This document shows, in pieces, positions 20,587-32,908 of a stretch of 64,000 nt of DNA (the first letter of the stretch is position 1; every line of letters starts with the position of its first letter). Location of the stretch: positions 468,501 to 532,500 of the forward strand of contig JAFEMH010000927.1 in assembly GCA_022495995.1 (NCBI GenBank). The letters are read 5' to 3'. The stretch comes from Adenophora triphylla var. japonica. Its lineage: Eukaryota > Streptophyta > Magnoliopsida > Asterales > Campanulaceae. Both the position numbers and the translations under genes were made by a program. The notes below the pieces were generated by a model. The model made no database searches and was not told where the DNA came from. It was given only the letters and a program-made list of their open reading frames with translations.

Positions 20587-23500
20587 ATGGCGGATTCTGG
20601 CCATGGCACCTCTAGCTTCTCCACTCAGGCCAATGCTTTGTTCCGTAAGAATTTGACATTCCAGGTACACTGTTCGCTCGCTTCCCTTTGTGCGTGTTGT
20701 TCTTGGTGTTTCTACTATGTGATCTTTGTCCTTTTTGTTGGGGGGTATAATCTGTTGATTACTGTGCTAAATATTGGTTAACAATGTGTGATTCATTTTT
20801 TTCTTCTTCTTATAATTGATTTATTTTTCTTCATTTTGACTTAGTTTTTCATATTATTATTTGATAAATGAATGGAAATTACTGCTCTATTCTCAAATTA
20901 GAGGCAGAATTACTAGATGAGATGCCCAGATGCTCTTTACCACTTTGTGCACCACATTGTGTACCACTCCTAATCTAATGGTCATGAATTGTTAGGGCTG
21001 ATATCATCATACAACATGATGATACCACCAATGATGCAAAGCCGTTGGATCATGGTAGATTAATGATTCACAATCAGTGGCGGATCCAGAATTATTTGTT
21101 AGTGTGGGCCAAAATATTTTAATGTTATAATCAACTATATTTGACCCTAGAATTACAAAATTAAACATTAAAGTATATCAAAATAAAAAAAAAGTTAAAA
21201 TTAATTGTAATAATTTGAAAATGAAACCATGAAAATTTCAGCCCCAAATTACTTTGAAAACGATGTAATCAAAGTAATTCACAATCAAAATGAGGAATTC
21301 AAGTCAAAATTTGTGTTAGTTTGACGTTTGTAAAGACTCTACCAACAACAAGAATTTTTGTTATATCGTTCAAGAACTTACAAAAGGGTTAATAGAGGGT
21401 GAAAATGTGAGGAGAGGGGGGGGGAGACCGAGGATGTCGAGAGGAGATTTTCTCAAATTTAATCTCCATTATTGTCTTCACAAATCGTAAATTGCGTGAG
21501 TAAGCAAATTTTGTGAGTGAGTGTGTTTTATTTGTTTACTTTGGATTCATTACTACTTCCCGCCCTAATTAAATGTTGATTTTCAAGGTTTTTTTTTTCA
21601 AAACGAATGTCATGTTCTTAAAAAACTTTACCCCTATATATTTCCTTATCAGTTTTTTTCACTAGTCTATTTTTTACTTGCAAAAGTTAACATTTAGAAA
21701 ATGGATAAAAAAATATGTATGCAACTTTACCTTTTAAATGTATAAAAAATAAACATTTTCAAAAATATTTTCTAAATGAAATTTGGACACTCAAAAGAAT
21801 TAGATATTTATTTAGGGACGGAAGAATAATTTGTTTCACTTACAAGAGACTTAAAAAATTAGAAATTGAGTGTGGGCGGTGGCCCACCCTCGCCTTAAGG
21901 TGGCACCGCCCCTGTACACAATCGGAGTAAAATATTTGAAGAACATTTGAACTCAATAAAATCTGTGTTAATTGCTTGTTGTCGGGTGAAATATTTCCAA
22001 ATTTAGATTAACATGTGTCTGGGATACTCGCTAGTAGGTAGTTCTTAAGAGTATGCTTCATTATTGAGGTCCCAAAAAAAATTATGCTTCATTATTGCAT
22101 AATAATCGACCTGAATGTCTAAATCTGGTATTTTAAGAGTTCAGTTGCTCAGATAGTGTGTACAAGAAGTACTTCAAGTTAAATGAAAAGTAGAAAACTC
22201 TTTTACAGATTTTTTGAGCAACCTATCATGTTTGGAACTAGTGAGTAAGATTTAAAAATTTACATTAATAACTATCGACTTTAAGTATTCTCAATGGTTG
22301 TTCTTTTCCTTAACTTCATTTTTTTCTTCTTTTGTTGCAGAAAAGGAACATCAAGACAAACATTCGACTCATATTATTCCCATTTGTTGTGTGTTTGTTT
22401 CTTTTACTAATTCAATATATAGTCAATTATGAATTGGATAAACCATCAAGGAAGTGTGGCTGCACTTGTATTGATCAAGATGGGGATGGTCAGTGTGAGA
22501 GGGTGTGTAGAATTGAATACTCAACTTTGGACCAAGTGGAAACATGTCCCATACCTATCCCACCTGAATGGCCTCCTTTTTTACAAATACCAGCACCAGA
22601 GTTTCGTGCTGTCAGAACCGATTTTCTTTCATATAAAGACTTGCCCAATCAGTCGTGCAAAAGCACTGGCTCATGTCCTGTCACCCTACTTGTAACTGGG
22701 AGAAACCAATCTTTTGGGGCAAGTATGTCTTTCTTTTCTCCTGACTCCCCAACTTTTTTGGTAACATCAGAGATCAGAATTTATTATATTTTCTACCCTT
22801 TTCCTTGATAGATTTGGCTGGGAATATGGTTTCAAGTTCAGCTAACTTGAACTCATTTAACAGATCAGCTAGTGCTGCTTTGGTTAGTTATTCATCTGCT
22901 ACTTTACGTTTCTTTCAAGTAGATTTTGATCAATTGTATCGTTGCTAGTTTGACTTTTCGGAAATTTCAGGGGTCAGAGTCAACTACTAAACTAATGAAT
23001 TTTCTTGAGCCGGCTCTCTTCTCTGACCTTCCAATCTATAATCTCCAACCTCAGTGCCGTCCCAACTCGACGTTCTCCATTTCCATTCCAATGGCATCCC
23101 TTGCAATACAGCAGGGTAATGAAGTTATATACATGAATGTCATTTGTTTTGAAAGTGGAACTCTTATGTACATGCATGAAATTAATAAAAACTACAGAAA
23201 CACAATATTTAATTTTTAGACTGACAATAAATCGATATTGACTGAAACATTTCAGATTTATGCCTTTTTGCCATTGATCTCTCTAATTTTTACTGATGTG
23301 ATTGGTTACTTAGTTATCATTTGTGTCTATACAGAGGTTAGATGTGTTGAGGGTCGACACTTATGGCGGAATAGCTCTTCTGATATTAATGATGAGCTGT
23401 ATAAGGGGTATCGTAAAGGGAATTCTGAGGGGAAAATTAATGAGATATTAGCAGGTTGGTTGAATCTGACTGGCGTTGCTATGCACTATATAACGCACTA

Positions 23501-26500
23501 ACGTTGTGATCTGACATCATGATTATTTCTACTTGCAGGTTATGATTTCATGAACTCGAACATGAATAATTATAATGTTACCATATGGTACAACTCTTCG
23601 TATAAGGATATCTACAAAAACAGTCCCACTTTATCGAATCCCATAGGATTGACTCGGGTTCCACTCTCAGTAAATTTGGTATCAGTTCCTAACTTGACTT
23701 ATATTCATATTTGACTATTTGCGTACAAGCAGCAAAAATAAAAATAAAAATAAAATCTTGCTTTATGGATATCATGGTTTTTGTTTATGTCAGAGTATAT
23801 GATTATGATTAATGATTGATTTGTATTTCCACTCGTAGGAGTTATATGATAAATGGCTGTATATTCGACTATTCGCTGTAGAAATATATGCTGACTTTTC
23901 TGCGCAATAAACATACAGGCATCAAATGCTTTCCTACAACTTCTACTTGGCTCTGCAACAAAAATGCAGTTTGATTTTGTAAAAGAAATGCCCAAGCCTG
24001 AAACTGTACTGAGGTTGGATTACTCTTCTCTCCTTGGAGCACTCTTCTTTACATGGGTCATTATACAACTATTCCCTGTAAGTGTTTTTACTATTTGCCA
24101 GTATCTGAAAACGGGTTCTTTCTACACAAAATGTGACTGCAGCTATAAAGCTTTTTTTTTGTTGTTGAGAAAGCCAGTTTTCCGCTTTTTACTGCTTCAA
24201 GCCTTATAATCGTTAGTATGATGCAGGTTATATTAATGTCTCTGGTGTATGAGAAGGAACAGAATTTAAAGATCATGATGAAAATGCATGGGCTTGGTGA
24301 CGGGTCTTATTGGCTGATTTCTTATGCATATTTTCTTGGCTTATCTTTGGTATATGTGTTCTGTTTGCTGCTCTTTGGCTCCGTTATAGGTACTGATAAA
24401 TAACCAGTAAAGGTCTTCTATTTTTGTTTCCTTTTGATCTTCATTAAGTAAACTTAATGTGGTTACTTTTTTTTTTTACAGGATTAAAGTTCTTCACGAT
24501 GAATGACTATAGCATCCAATTTATTTTTTATATCATCTGCATAAACCTGCAAATTTCTTTGGCTTTTCTAGTAGCCGCACTTTTCTCTAATGTGAAGACT
24601 TCGACAGGTTTGATCTCGGCTGGTTACTGTCCATGGAATAACGTTAATAGAAACACGCTCGCATCATAACTCATGTTTATATTTTTATTTTTTCAGTGGT
24701 AGGATACATAATGGTCTTTGGGACTGGATTGTTAGGAGGATTTTTTCAGTACTTCCTTCAAGATAAATCATTTCCAAGTATGTAAAATTTCAATTATGTA
24801 CTCCTGATATTGACTTATATAATCTTGTACACTTCCTTCGAACTCTTTATCACGTCAAATTGAATTCTCAACATTGTAGGAGGCTGGATTATTGTTATGG
24901 AGCTATATCCTGGGTTCTCACTTTACCGTGGATTATATGAGTTTTCACAATATGCATTTACTGGAAACCATATGGGGACTCGTGGAATGCGATGGGGAGA
25001 TTTAAGTGATAGCGAAAATGGGATGATAGAGATCTTAGCTATCATGTTTGTGGAATGGCTGGTGGTTGTTTTCATTGCATACTACACTGATCAAGTCCTA
25101 TCATCAGGAAGCGGTGTAGGAAAAAGTCCTCTTTTCTTCTTGGATTGCTTCAAGAAAAAGAATTTATCATCCTTTCGGAAGCGTATATCATCCTTCCGGA
25201 AACCTAGTTTGCGGAGGCAGGGGTCCAAAGTTTTTATGGAGCTGGAGAAACCTGATGTTGTCCAAGAGGTAAATGTTAACTCCTTGTAGAATGTTCACTC
25301 GAAAAGGCTTAGGGGTCAATTCTTCAAACGTAGCATGTTTTCTTCTACTCCCTCCGTCCCTAAATGAATGTCTAAATTTCATTTAAGGGACATTCTGACA
25401 AAGTCTATTTTTTTATACAATTCAATGGCAAAGATGCATACATAATTGTGTTATCCACTTTCTAAACATTTAGTTTTGCAAATGCAAAATGAATAGGGAA
25501 AAAATGGTAAAAAAAATTTAGGGACAAAGTTTTTTACAAAAAATGATACTCCCTCCATCCCACACCAAGGTTCCTTGGTGTGGGTTTCACGCTTCTTAAG
25601 AATTTTTTTGCTTGTGTTGTTTAGAATAGAGGAGAGATAATGTAAAAGTTAAATGTGGGATAGGGAATAGTAGTTAATGATTGTTTTTTTTGAAAATGGG
25701 TAGAAGATTAGAGGAGAGAGAATGTAAATGTTAAAAATATTTAATAGGAGAGAGAATGAGTGGGATGAATAGTAAGTTAATGATTGGTTTTTTTGTAAAT
25801 ATGTTAACTTTATAAGGGTATAATGAATGTTTTTTTTTGTAAATATATGGAGATGATAAGGGTATATATATATGGAAAATTTCCATTTAAGGAAGGGAAC
25901 CTTGAAGTGGGACGGACCAAAAAGGAAAGTAGGAACCTTGAAGTGGGACGGAGGGAGTATTCATTTTGGGACAAAAAATCCTGAAAATTGACATTCATTT
26001 AGGGACAAAGGGAGTAGTTTATTTTCAGGGGACTTTTTCTGAAAGCACTGTAACATTCTTCTTGGTTAATTTTCTTTCCTCTTCCCTCTCAAAATCAGAT
26101 AGAGAAGGTTGAACAATTATTACATGAATTAAGTGCAAGTCAAGCAATCATCTGCGATAATCTCAAAAAAGTGTATCCAGGGAAGGATGGAAACCCCGAG
26201 AAGTTTGCAGTGAGAGGAATGTCGCCGCTTTGCCTCAAGGAGAGTGCTTTGGTATGCTTGGTCCTAATGGTGCTGGCAAAACCTCTTTTATCAATATGGT
26301 TAGTATGAAATAAAGTATAACTTTCTTATCCAGATTATTAAATATTGTAGTCTAGTACATGTAATTTTTTTAACACCATGCTGCTAATTCAGTTACTCTG
26401 GGCGAAACAATATTGATGCATCACGCCCCCATAAGCTCCAGTTGCTAATGCTTCTGTAGTATCTGCCTTTCTGCCTAGGTTTCAATGCTGGAAATCTTCT

Positions 26501-28135
26501 CTGAGAACAGATTTTTTGTTTTTATTTCATCATCTCAGTATGAGAATTAGAAAGTCTATTCACCCCGTGACCTTCATATGTTTTGTTGACAGATGATTGG
26601 CCTCACAAAGCCAAGCTCTGGCACGGCTTATGTTCAGGGTCTGGATATACGGACCAAAATGGATGAAATATATGCAAACATGGGTGTATGCCCGCAGCAT
26701 GAGTAAGCATCAAATTATTAGTTCTCAAAGATTATGAAGTTGTAGATGACTTCCATTTTTGGAAATATATTTTGACTTCCATTTTTGGGAATATTTGTAT
26801 GCAGCCTTCTTTGGGAAACCCTTACAGGTAGGGAACACCTATTGTTTTATGGAAGGCTCAAGAACCTTAAAGGCAATGCCTTAACACAAGTGAGTTGTGA
26901 TATCTTTCAACAGTGAGATATGTTATTTGTAACTTGTAATAATTGGAGTAAAACGGCTTTATGCCTATTCGCATATGCTTAGGGATCTACTTGTGAGATC
27001 TGTTCTGGAGCAAGCAAAGAGAATATATCTCAGCACTGCTTTTGCTCGTTGGTTTTTTGGTCTCAAACAGCATCTAAATTATTCTTACTGTCATGTTCTG
27101 TTGTTTTAGGCAGTTGAAGAATCTCTTAAGAGTGTTAATTTATTTCATGGGGGGATTGCTGACAAACAAGCGGGGAAGTACAGTGGAGGGATGAAGAGAA
27201 GACTTAGTGTTGCCATTTCATTGATTGGGGATCCCAAGGTACGCCTAATCTCTTCATATAGTTTACCTCGACTTCTGTTCACCACTTACATAAATTAACG
27301 TACTAATAACCATCATTTTTTGAAAAAAATTGTAGGTTGTCTATATGGATGAGCCCAGTACTGGACTGGATCCAGCTTCTAGAAATAATTTGTGGAATGT
27401 TGTGAAGCGGGCAAAGCAAGATCGGGCGATTATTCTCACCAGTAAGCTCTCCGCAAAAATTAGATACAAACCCCATTTTGATGTTTTTCTTTTTGCTACA
27501 TCTTTTCTTTACTGCTTTGTTGGAGCTTGTTGTGTCGTCTTCATGCTAGTTAGTATCTCTCGTTGCTATTTCTAGGGTTATTCTGTTACTTGTATTTCTT
27601 ATAAAGTAAAAATAAAATAAAAAAATCATTTCTTAACATTTATTCACATAGCTCATGAAAATTGGTTTCAGCACATTCAATGGAGGAAGCAGAGCATCTC
27701 TGTGATCGATTAGGAATTTTTGTGGATGGAAGATTGCAGTGCGTAGGAAATCCCAAAGAGGTGGTTCTAATTTCAAATGCTATGTTATGATAAAGTTATG
27801 TATTGATGCACTCTCTAATCGCCTCCTAATAACAGTTGAAAGCTAGATATGGAGGGTCCTATGTATTTACGATGACAACATCACCAAATCACGAGGATGA
27901 AGTAGAGAACTTGGCAAAGCGTCTGTCACCAAATGCTAAGAAAATATACCAAATATCAGGGACTCAGAAATTTGAGCTGCCAAAACAAGAGGTCAGAATT
28001 GCAGATGTTTTTCGTGCTGTTGAGAAGGCAAAGAGCGAGTTTACGGTTTATGCATGGGGTCTTGCTGACACAACTTTAGAAGACGTGTTCATCAAAGTTG
28101 CAAGTGAAGCTCAGTCATCCAATATTCTCTCATGA
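20587..28135 (+). CDS. ABCA-subfamily ABC transporter, tandem copy 1 (single-base frameshift)
   Basis: This is a plant ATH-type half-size transporter with one membrane domain and one ATPase domain. Modelled exons: 20587-20664, 22341-22722, 22812-22882, 22971-23115, 23335-23454, 23539-23678, 23919-24077, 24227-24389, 24482-24607, 24697-24777, 24880-25268, 26099-26298, 26593-26702, 26805-26889, 27110-27238, 27336-27441, 27672-27760, 27836-28135, all with GT-AG borders. They sum to 2,873 nt, one short of a whole frame (about 957 aa). The first membrane segment is LILFPFVVCLFLLLIQYIV, then a Cys-rich loop (CGCTCIDQDGDGQC). The ATPase domain has Q-loop MGVCPQHE, signature YSGGMKRRLSVAIS and Walker B VVYMDEPSTGLDP. 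A base is missing at about 26,224, so Walker A falls out of frame. Such proteins are presumed lipid-related transporters; the substrate is unknown. Confidence 0.9.
21075..21914. mobile_element. hAT-like non-autonomous element in intron 1 of ABCA copy 1
   Basis: The ends are CAGTGGCGGATCCAG and TGGCACCGCCCCTG, flanked by near-identical 8-bp repeats (TTCACAAT / TACACAAT). Short inverted ends beginning CAG and an 8-bp duplication are hAT hallmarks. The interior is AT-rich with no transposase. Intron 1 of copy 2 lacks it, so it arrived after the gene duplication. Confidence 0.8.
25348..26014. mobile_element. Outer Stowaway-like MITE in intron 11 of ABCA copy 1
   Basis: It starts CTCCCTCCGTCCC and ends GGGACAAAGGGAG with TA on both sides. 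It has subterminal inverted AATGAATGTCTAAATTTCAT-type sequence. It is interrupted by a second MITE at 25,549-25,957. The same intron in copy 2 is about 175 bp long and lacks both. Confidence 0.85.
25549..25957. mobile_element. Inner Stowaway-like MITE nested in the previous one
   Basis: The ends are CTCCCTCCATCCCAC and GTGGGACGGAGGGAG with TA duplications (25,547-25,548; 25,958-25,959). A subterminal short hairpin CCAAGGTTCCTTGG is present near the left end. It carries no coding sequence. Confidence 0.85.
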
Positions 28136-28156
28136 TTGGTTAGATAACTACATTGC

Positions 28157-28969
28157 TGTTGGACGATTGCTAGGCTTCTCAAGAACTTAACGAAAAAAAA
28201 CTTGACAGAAAATGATAACGGAGATTGGAAACAAAAGAAATCAAGTCGAGTCTTGTATTTAATACAATCTCCGTAAGAAGTTATTGCCCCGCACAGGTGC
28301 TTACGGTTTAAATGGCAATCTTCTAGTAAGATAAAACGACTTACAAGTAAATGATAGGAGCACTCCAAATCAATTACTCTAACGAACAACACTTTGTTTT
28401 GAACTTTGGACTTTGAAGGATTGAATGCAACAATATGCAATGATTTGGGTATGTTTTTCTATCTTACTAGAGGGTAGGGAGGCTCAAAATGACTGTGTGT
28501 GTAAATTGAAATTCGGAGGGGAAGTATATAAAGAGAGTCAAAGGGTTTGGTGGCTTTTCCCTTGAAAAGTCACAACTTTTCGGGTATAACAGCACTTGCA
28601 CGGCCGTGTCCAATGAACTGCACGGTCGAGTGGCAAGGCAAGGCACGGTGCACGGCCGTGTCCTAGACACGTGCACGGCCGTGCAGAAGCTTCTTCAGCC
28701 TGCTCGTCAGCCCTTTAGCCACAACAAGTCCACACCAATTTTGGGACCAACCCAAATCACACTTTGACCCAATATTTAAGTTACAAATCATTTGTCATTA
28801 ATTTCTCATTCACACGGAAATGGTTTTGAGACTTTAAATGAGTTATATATAATCTACAACAAATGTAGATTACCATTTGTAACTAGTTCCGTTAACACAT
28901 AACGAACTTCCGTTAGAAATCTAGATCAACGTTAAGTTAAACTTAACTTTCCGTTATCCATTTCCAACA
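28157..28969 (-). repeat. Copia element 1: LTR 1 (minus orientation, outer 3' LTR)
   Basis: On the plus strand the LTR runs from TGTTGGACGATTGC to CCATTTCCAACA, with TGTTGG/CCAACA inverted ends. The 5 bp before it, ATTGC (28,152-28,156), are repeated at 40,058-40,062 just after LTR 5. Next to it at 28,970 is ATCCCCCAC, the reverse complement of a polypurine tract GTGGGGGAT. It contains a TATATA promoter core (minus strand, about 28,528) and GGCCGTG palindromes upstream of it. Confidence 0.92.
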
Positions 28970-30099
28970 ATCCCCCACATGAATGACAATTAATGCATGT
29001 ATGCAAATTCGTCCAAAGTTCCGGCGAACTATTATTACATCGGGATAGATAGCTTGTGGCCTTGAATCTTCCCTAGTGAAATATTATCGGATATACTAGC
29101 CATTTGGTAGCGAGTCGCTTTGAACCGATGGTCGGATGTATACCAAGACAATAATACTCACATAATAATAGCTCTAACAATTGTTGTTCTCACGTTTTTG
29201 TCCATTTTGGCCACTGGACCGTATCTCATTCATAAGCGTTCATTTAGAGGCGGCCTTATTACCTCTCGCTTTATATAGGTGATTCTCACTATAAGGAGTA
29301 TCATGCACTACTCCACCCGTAGGTATAGAAATCATTAAAAGTTTTCTCAACTTATCCTCACCATCTTTGCATGTGCTAGTACTTGGACGTTACGGGAATG
29401 AGTATTCAACATCTCTAGGTTAATAAACCGAGTTGTTGTTTCCAAGTAACTCTACTAGAGCTTATAACTTGGTTGTCTCATTGAACCCAAGGGCTCGGGA
29501 TCTCCATTTCTCAAGGTTGAGTGTCCGCTATAAGTTCTTTTGTTGTGGGTTTTGAACCCATTCCCCTTAACAGCTTATACGGTTGATCTCTATTACTACC
29601 CTTAGGTAGACGGATCCGATTTTGACTTCACATGGCTAGTTGTGACGGTCGCATATTGAGATCAATTGTACTATGGTAGTGTGTCTAAGACCATTATGTC
29701 TAGACTTACCATGACGTTCTACACCTTTTCCTATTTTTCATTGTCGTCACAATGCCTTAGGTCATGTAGACACAAGCTTATTCCACGAAGGAATATCTTT
29801 CAAGACCATTCAACTTACATAGGAATTGTAATCTTTTAATCATAAGTATATCCTTAAGTACACCAAGTACTTATGATTATAATATTCCGGTGATTGATTA
29901 CAATTACAATTAGACCTTTAGTCTATCTAGAATGATCGGTCCCTTCGAGTGATCAAATTCTTCTATCGGTCGGTTTCTTCAAGTGGTTATTATCTACGTA
30001 CCGTTCAGACTTCCCAAGTATTCAGTATCTCTAAGTGGTTTGACCTCCTTAGAGTCTACCTTTCAGAGATCTACTTTACAGAGATTACCTCTCAAGAAT

Positions 30100-30904
30100 T
30101 TATTTGAACTTTCGAAGTACTTTTTCAAGATAATGGGATTGTGAAGGAACTAATCCTTCAGATGATCTAGAGATCTTTATCTCTAATATAAAATCGGCTA
30201 ATCCCATATCTTTCATGTCAAAGTTCTTCTTTAACATGTCTTTGGTATTCATGATCAATTCATGACTACCATTGTTATCCACGTAAGGACAGACTATTAA
30301 CAAATGATTCAGATGTTCTTTTAATGTATGTAGACACATTTGTCACATTCATTAATCTTGAATCCATTTGATAACATAGTTCTATCGAACTTCTTATGCC
30401 TTTGTTTAGTTGCTTGTTTAGTCCATATGAATACACAAGTAGATCCAACACGGTTGTGCGACATAGAACGCTCTGTTGTGTCATTTTGGATAATCTTGCA
30501 TGAATCATAATGTCCTTTTCGACAACTATCCTGGCTTTCTACTTATCAACAGATCCATAGGCTTTATACTTTCTTTTTAAGAATCCAATTGCAACCTAAT
30601 GGTTTGCAACTTGGAGGGAGATCTACCAATTCCCAAGTATTATTAAGCATTATGAATCTTTATCTCATTGTTAATAGCCTCTTTCCAGAACGAACTATCC
30701 GGACCAGATAACGCTTCCTTAACAGTTGTTGATTCGTTTTCCAACATAAATGATAGAAAATCAGGACCAAAAGACTTTTCCACTCTTGCCCTTTTACTAC
30801 GTCTAAGTCCTTCATCCTTAACTTTGAGATGGACCGTTTGTAGTCTAATGTTTAAAGGTTTCATCCTTGGCATATCTAGTTTTGCAACCCAATGGTTCGC
30901 ATAG
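30100..30904 (-). pseudogene. Reverse transcriptase remnant, arm A
   Basis: Minus-strand pieces include SSFWKEAINNEIKIHN, the start of the copia RT domain. Others are CPYVDNNGSHELIMNTKDML at the YVDD box position (YVDNN here) and FDMKDMGLADFILEIKISRS. Stops separate the pieces, and the integrase and RNase H that should flank them are absent. The sequence mirrors the arm B remnant at 36,493-37,267. Confidence 0.8.
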
Positions 30905-32144
30905 GAAGATCAACCATCTTCCAAAATAGAATAGGATGCATTTGTCCTTCAACTGTATCTTGGTTTTTCTTCTTATAAATTTTCTTATTAAAATTTATGC
31001 ATTTTCTATCATTTCAAGGAAGTATATTCTCAAAGAATATAACATGTCTTGCTTAAGTATTTCTACTTTAGCCGAATACCCCCACAGTTTAGGTATTTAT
31101 AAAACAGCTTACGAATACTTCAAATTCGTTAGGAGTTTTTATCATCAAATAACTTCCACATATATGATGATCCATTCTTTTAACTGTTAACAGTTTAACA
31201 GTTTCTGTTAATACTAGAAGTTCATATCAATAGAACTTATGTATTTAGCTTGTACCCCCACACTTGAGGTGTACCTTCACATATCAAATATTTTATGAAT
31301 GTCCTAATTCATATTTAATATTTTCTTTTATGTGGAGTCATTTAATTGTAATAACCAAGTTATCTACAATGTCTTTCATCTCCTTGAGATGAACCGACGA
31401 CATAGTCATATCTATGTTTAAGTGAGGTCTCTTCAACCATTTTTCCCCGGTTGAAGAATAACTTTGTATTACTTGATGGAAACGTCATCCATGGTTTTTG
31501 GATCCTATCTTAACCTCTTTAGGTTTAGATATTTCTACCTTTTCTAGGTATACCCACATAAGACGGAACTTATCAATAAGGAGTTCACCATCTCCTTAAA
31601 AGTTCTATCTTCCTTTTTCAATTGATTTGAGTGTGTAAGAGGCTTTCGTTTGATAAATAAGTGTCAGCGTCCCAACAATTATTTTTCAAACGGTACTACT
31701 TACTAACCACCTCTATCACTTCGAAATTCTTAATTGTTCATTAAGATGAATCACAAACCTTATTGTTTACTTAAAACTTTAAGGTTTTACCTATTACTTT
31801 TCCAAAAGATGAACTTTGCATTATCACATGCAATCATTAATAGAAGTAAATAACTATCTATTTACTATTTCTCGGTTTGAACCGATTTCTACAAAGAAAT
31901 CGCAATTGATTTGGCGAATCAAATTTCATTTTAGGTAGTAATTTTAAATTAACTCGTCGACTTAGTGAATTTAAATTTACACGACCTAAATGAACACGCC
32001 ATAACAATTGGAACACTTCAAACCAAGTAAATAAAGTCGAAATTTTATTCTTCGCACTTAGGCGGATAAACAATTACAATTTAAGGAGTCCTTCAACAAG
32101 GTACCCTTTACTAACACAACAACCACTTTTGGTCAATTCAATCT

Positions 32145-32869
32145 TATGCCCCTAGGCTAAGTTGATCAAAGTCCAATGGAACATTTCTATCTTCATTCAC
32201 ATTGGCTTGAAGAGGGTTTCCATCTTGGTTGTTGATTCTAGGATGTCGACATTCCCTAGCCATATGCCCGGGTTTGCCGCAATTAAAACAACTACCTTTG
32301 ACCTTCTTGGCGGTCCTCTTCACTTTCCGGTTTTCTTTCTCTTATTTCCGGTACTTCTTTCCACCAAGTTCACTTGCGGTCTTTTAGTCACAATGCACAT
32401 AGTATTGTGCATCTCGAGAAAGTCCCAAAGTTCTCTCGCGGTCTTTATGCCACAACACACCTTGTATTGTGCGTAATCCAAGCCATTAAGAATATAATTG
32501 CGACACAAGAAATCGCTGTGATTCCAAGTATCCAATTCATTCTTTGCTTTGGATTCATCCTCGTTGGATATCAATGGTGGATATTCCCAAAGAAAATGCA
32601 CCAATTTTAATGTTGTCAAATAGACCAACATTTTACATTTGCCACCTTTTAAAGTTCATCCCGGTAAGAATACCCGGTCTTTCCGCATGTACGAACACAT
32701 GAGACGGAGGGAGAGCATTAAGAGGTGCAACCCTTGAGGTTGTACGTGAAGGAGGTTTCTTACCATGAACCGGGTGAGACGGTGTAACATTGTTGAACGT
32801 AGCGTCACCTTGAGAAGGAGGCGTCACATTCCCTTGACTTGATTCTGTGGAGTCTTTCTCGTTTGCCAT
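32145..32869 (-). pseudogene. Copia gag-like gene, arm A (broken)
   Basis: It starts MANEKDSTESSQGN at 32,869 and mirrors the intact gag of arm B almost base for base. A local change near 32,634 creates a stop after GMNFKRWQM. A missing base near 32,325 breaks the frame before the zinc knuckle. These differences show that the arms have diverged slightly or that one was read less accurately. Confidence 0.85.
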
Positions 32870-32908
32870 CTTGAAGATCTTGAAGAAGCGTCAATAACTT
32901 CTTACGAT

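Larger units (their letters stand above)
28970..32908 (-). mobile_element. Copia element 1, arm A internal region (non-autonomous)
   Basis: The internal DNA of a minus-strand copia element is a near-perfect inverted copy of 34,439-38,428. It contains a broken gag at the 32,869 end and a decayed reverse transcriptase remnant at about 30,100-30,900. No integrase, protease or RNase H is recognisable, so the element would depend on another copy. The first leader bases, minus strand 32,906-32,892, read CGTAAGAAGTTATTG and are complementary to an LTR segment. Large parts (28,970-30,100 and 30,900-32,150) show no recognisable coding. Confidence 0.85.

Noticed and set aside
28111..28440. Repeated ORF reading MHIVAFNPSKSKVQNKV in several places
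   Set aside because: It lies inside LTRs, spans the R/U5 part, and appears only because the LTR is present five times.
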